From Vigna angularis (lineage: Eukaryota > Streptophyta > Magnoliopsida > Fabales > Fabaceae), in contig NC_068972.1 of NCBI RefSeq assembly GCF_016808095.1, positions 40,951,029 through 41,015,028 on the forward strand: a stretch of 64,000 nt of DNA, in the 5' to 3' direction. The position numbers and the translations under genes were made by a program. Positions 61,661 to 64,000 of this stretch are shown piece by piece. Positions within the stretch are counted from its first letter, which is position 1; every line of letters starts with the position of its first letter. The notes below the pieces were generated by a model. That model was not told where the DNA came from, made no database searches, and worked only from the letters and a program-made list of their open reading frames with translations.

Positions 61661-61860
61661 AGAAAAAAAATTATAATTTATATGTGTATATAATTTTGCT
61701 ATAATAGTTAATGCTTAATTTTTTATAATGTAAATGCATTTCCATTTTAGAATGATGTACACGATTATTAATTAGATTTCTGATGTTGATATGATAAAAT
61801 TTAAATTAAAACACTCAATTTTGGTAAGACCCTAAGTCAATAAAAAATATATATTACTTT
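61661..61860. repeat. Right copy of the 190-bp direct repeat
   Basis: It matches 58560-58755 in the same orientation, about 3.1 kb apart. Differences include a few substitutions and an insertion of ttttggt before the aagaccctaag block. Confidence 0.85.
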
Positions 61861-61870
61861 ATCTTAAAAG

Positions 61871-63560
61871 CATATATTTTTATCAACAAATAAATAAAAC
61901 ATTAACTAAAGAGTGAGTTTTAGAAAAACTTTATATTGGAATAAAAGTTGTAAGAGATCTTAAAAATGGTATAACACAATAATAATAACTCAAATAATGT
62001 CTTTGTGCATTACTATTGTACTTGTATTTGTGGAATTATTTATATTAATATTAGAAATATCACTTATTATTTATAAAACATTCCGTTAAAAAAAGTCTAG
62101 AAATATAAATTTGTGTGAAATAAAGCATTATATATTCCTATGAATATATTTTTTACGTTTTTCTTATCAGTCAGCATCTTCCATATATTGCAAACACATA
62201 CATAAAACATAAAAGGAAAAATAAAGAAAAGAAATTAAGATTTACATAGTTTTAATAATCTTCTCAACAAGTTCATAGTTCTGACTTATAACTTAATCAC
62301 GTAAGCATTATTCAAGTAAAAGTAGGATAATCTTAACATTTGAGCTAACTTATCATTATTATAATCACAATATTTTTATTACATATGAATTTATGTTTAT
62401 TATTTATTATTATTTTATTGAAAGATGAGTGTGCGACTTTTCAACGATACTGCACCGATTTATTGCTATTAAATTATTTATATAACTGTCTCAAAATCCA
62501 GTATGTATTTTGACTGTGAAATGATACCACAAAGTAAGTGGTCCTTGTCTTTACCTCATAACGTATTAAATTATTGAGTTATGACATATGCTAGACACAG
62601 ACCATTTATCCTATAAAGAAATTACGTAAAATTTTGTAAATTTACTTCCACTCATATTTTAAAAGGATGTAACTTTTAGATTTGTATAATGTTGAGTTGA
62701 GTGAATGAGAAAATTGAAAATGAAGTAAAATATTAATTGCTAAAATTTCAATCATATTATCTTTTTTCTTTCCGACTTATTCCATTTTATAGACTTTTTT
62801 ACCAATTGAATATAAATACACGAGATATTTTAACATAAAACTTTATATCATAGATTTCAATAATTGGAATTTTTGCTTTAATATTGACCTAGGAGCTTTC
62901 TCTCAATAATTGATTAGGATTCAGAAAAATTTTCAACCTACATTGACGAAAAAGTCATAAAAAAATGTTTAATTAATAATATCATAAAAACAACAGTAAA
63001 TAGAAGTTAACTTAAATAATTATGATCGACATTAAGTGGAAACATTTTCTGTCAATATTAATCAAGAAAAGTCTTTATCAATTTAAGTTGAAAATCTTGG
63101 TGAATATTAAAATTAAAAATTAAAAAATCATCAATACTAATATTTTAAATTATTGAAAATTATTTAACATTTAAACAATTATTACTTTTAATGGTAATTA
63201 ATAAATTTGAAATGTTTTATTCAAATAACACATTTGAGAATTAAAATAATTTAAAATAAGAAATTTAAATTTAATATATCCAAATATATTGAAAATTTTG
63301 AAATTCCATATCAAAGATAAAATAAAATCAATTACTTTTGTACATGGAAATAAGAACTTTCCCGTAACTAACATCGTAGTCAGCACAAAAAGTATATATA
63401 CTTTAATAAAAATAATAACAATAAAAATAATAATACATTTAAACATCTAAAATAACAAATATGCTATATGAAACCCTTAATTTATTTATGATAAATTAAT
63501 CAATACTCTGAAAAACTGAATTATATAATTTTTTTGTAAACTAATTAAATATTTACTTAG
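61871..63560. other. AT-rich intergenic DNA
   Basis: No gene or clear repeat is recognised. The open frame 63198-63446 is AT-driven. Confidence 0.5.
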
Positions 63561-63594
63561 AGTGATATTTATTTATTTTTTAGTTTGATTGAAT

Positions 63595-63734
63595 TGGGCC
63601 TTGAAAAATCCATTAAACATAATATTTCGTAAACAAAGTGGTTTTCCTTTCGGTGAAATCGGATAAAGCCCAATTGCAGCGAAGAAGCAGTTTACTCTTT
63701 TCTATTTCGTGTAGAAATTATTGGGTCAAGCCCA
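63595..63734. promoter_or_regulatory. Cluster of site II (TGGGCC/T) elements
   Basis: Three TGGGCY motifs lie within 140 bp: tgggcc at 63595-63600, and agccca (TGGGCT on the minus strand) at 63667-63672 and 63729-63734. In plants such clusters mark promoters of housekeeping and proliferation genes bound by TCP factors. They could belong to a gene just beyond the right edge. No coding start is seen within the window. Confidence 0.35.
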
Positions 63735-64000
63735 TCATCTACTATTTTTCATCAAACATGATATTTCAAAATAACCCAAAATATATTTACATTTTAAATT
63801 GTATATTTTGAAATACAAAATTTATAGTATTACGAAAAGAAATTATGGAGCAAGAATTGCCGTTTTGTAATGGACGAAATGCCCAAATCTATCTATAACC
63901 CAATATCCTAAAATTTCCCTAATACTTATTTCTATACTAAAAAGCAAACACGTAACCTTTTTTTCTTGAAAATTAGTAGGTTATTTAATATTATTTTGTA

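Overview
The window looks like nuclear DNA of a flowering plant. It is AT-rich, its genes have many introns with GT...AG boundaries, and much of it is transposable-element debris. The protein families (LOG, E2F, HVA22, PLAC8, NPF) and the style of the LTR and Mutator repeats fit a dicot, most likely a phaseoloid legume (Phaseolus/Vigna type). That placement is judged from memory and was not tested.

Four host genes look intact: (1) 16464-19746 (+), a seven-exon LONELY GUY cytokinin-activating enzyme of 213 aa; (2) 43215-47554 (+), a fourteen-exon E2F transcription factor of 467 aa with an E2F-type site just upstream; (3) 53454-53879 (+), an intronless 141-aa protein of unknown function; (4) 57942-54144 (-), a six-exon HVA22/TB2-DP1-like membrane protein of 275 aa, tail to tail with gene 3. 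Between 32.7 and 38.6 kb lie broken host gene pieces: a PLAC8 3' end, the C-terminus of an NPF transporter fused to an unassigned fragment, and further GC-rich coding-like blocks. These look like captured or decayed gene fragments.

Mobile DNA dominates the rest. At 590-6389 a very young Ty1/copia element on the minus strand has an intact 1309-aa polyprotein, LTRs differing at one site, a 5-bp target duplication, an extra truncated LTR copy, and no ordinary tRNA primer site. It sits inside an older repeat. Four copies of that repeat family (0-7, 12.4-14.6, 28.5-30.7 and 39.6-41.9 kb) all point the same way and may be old LTRs. Others are a CACTA-like element (11.4-12.4 kb), two Mutator-like elements with 9- and 10-bp target duplications (24.3-25.7 and 50.7-51.7 kb), a foldback-like element beside a (TA)46 tract (31.7-32.6 kb), a decayed copia element (32.9-35.8 kb), a TRIM-like repeat (39.2-39.5 kb) and a decayed Mutator transposase between long direct repeats (58.6-61.9 kb).

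The points most worth following are the self-complementary stretch at the primer-binding position of the young copia element, its extra LTR piece, the chimeric gene-fragment cluster at 36.4-38.6 kb, and the E2F-type site in front of the E2F gene. No CRISPR array, rRNA or convincing tRNA was seen.
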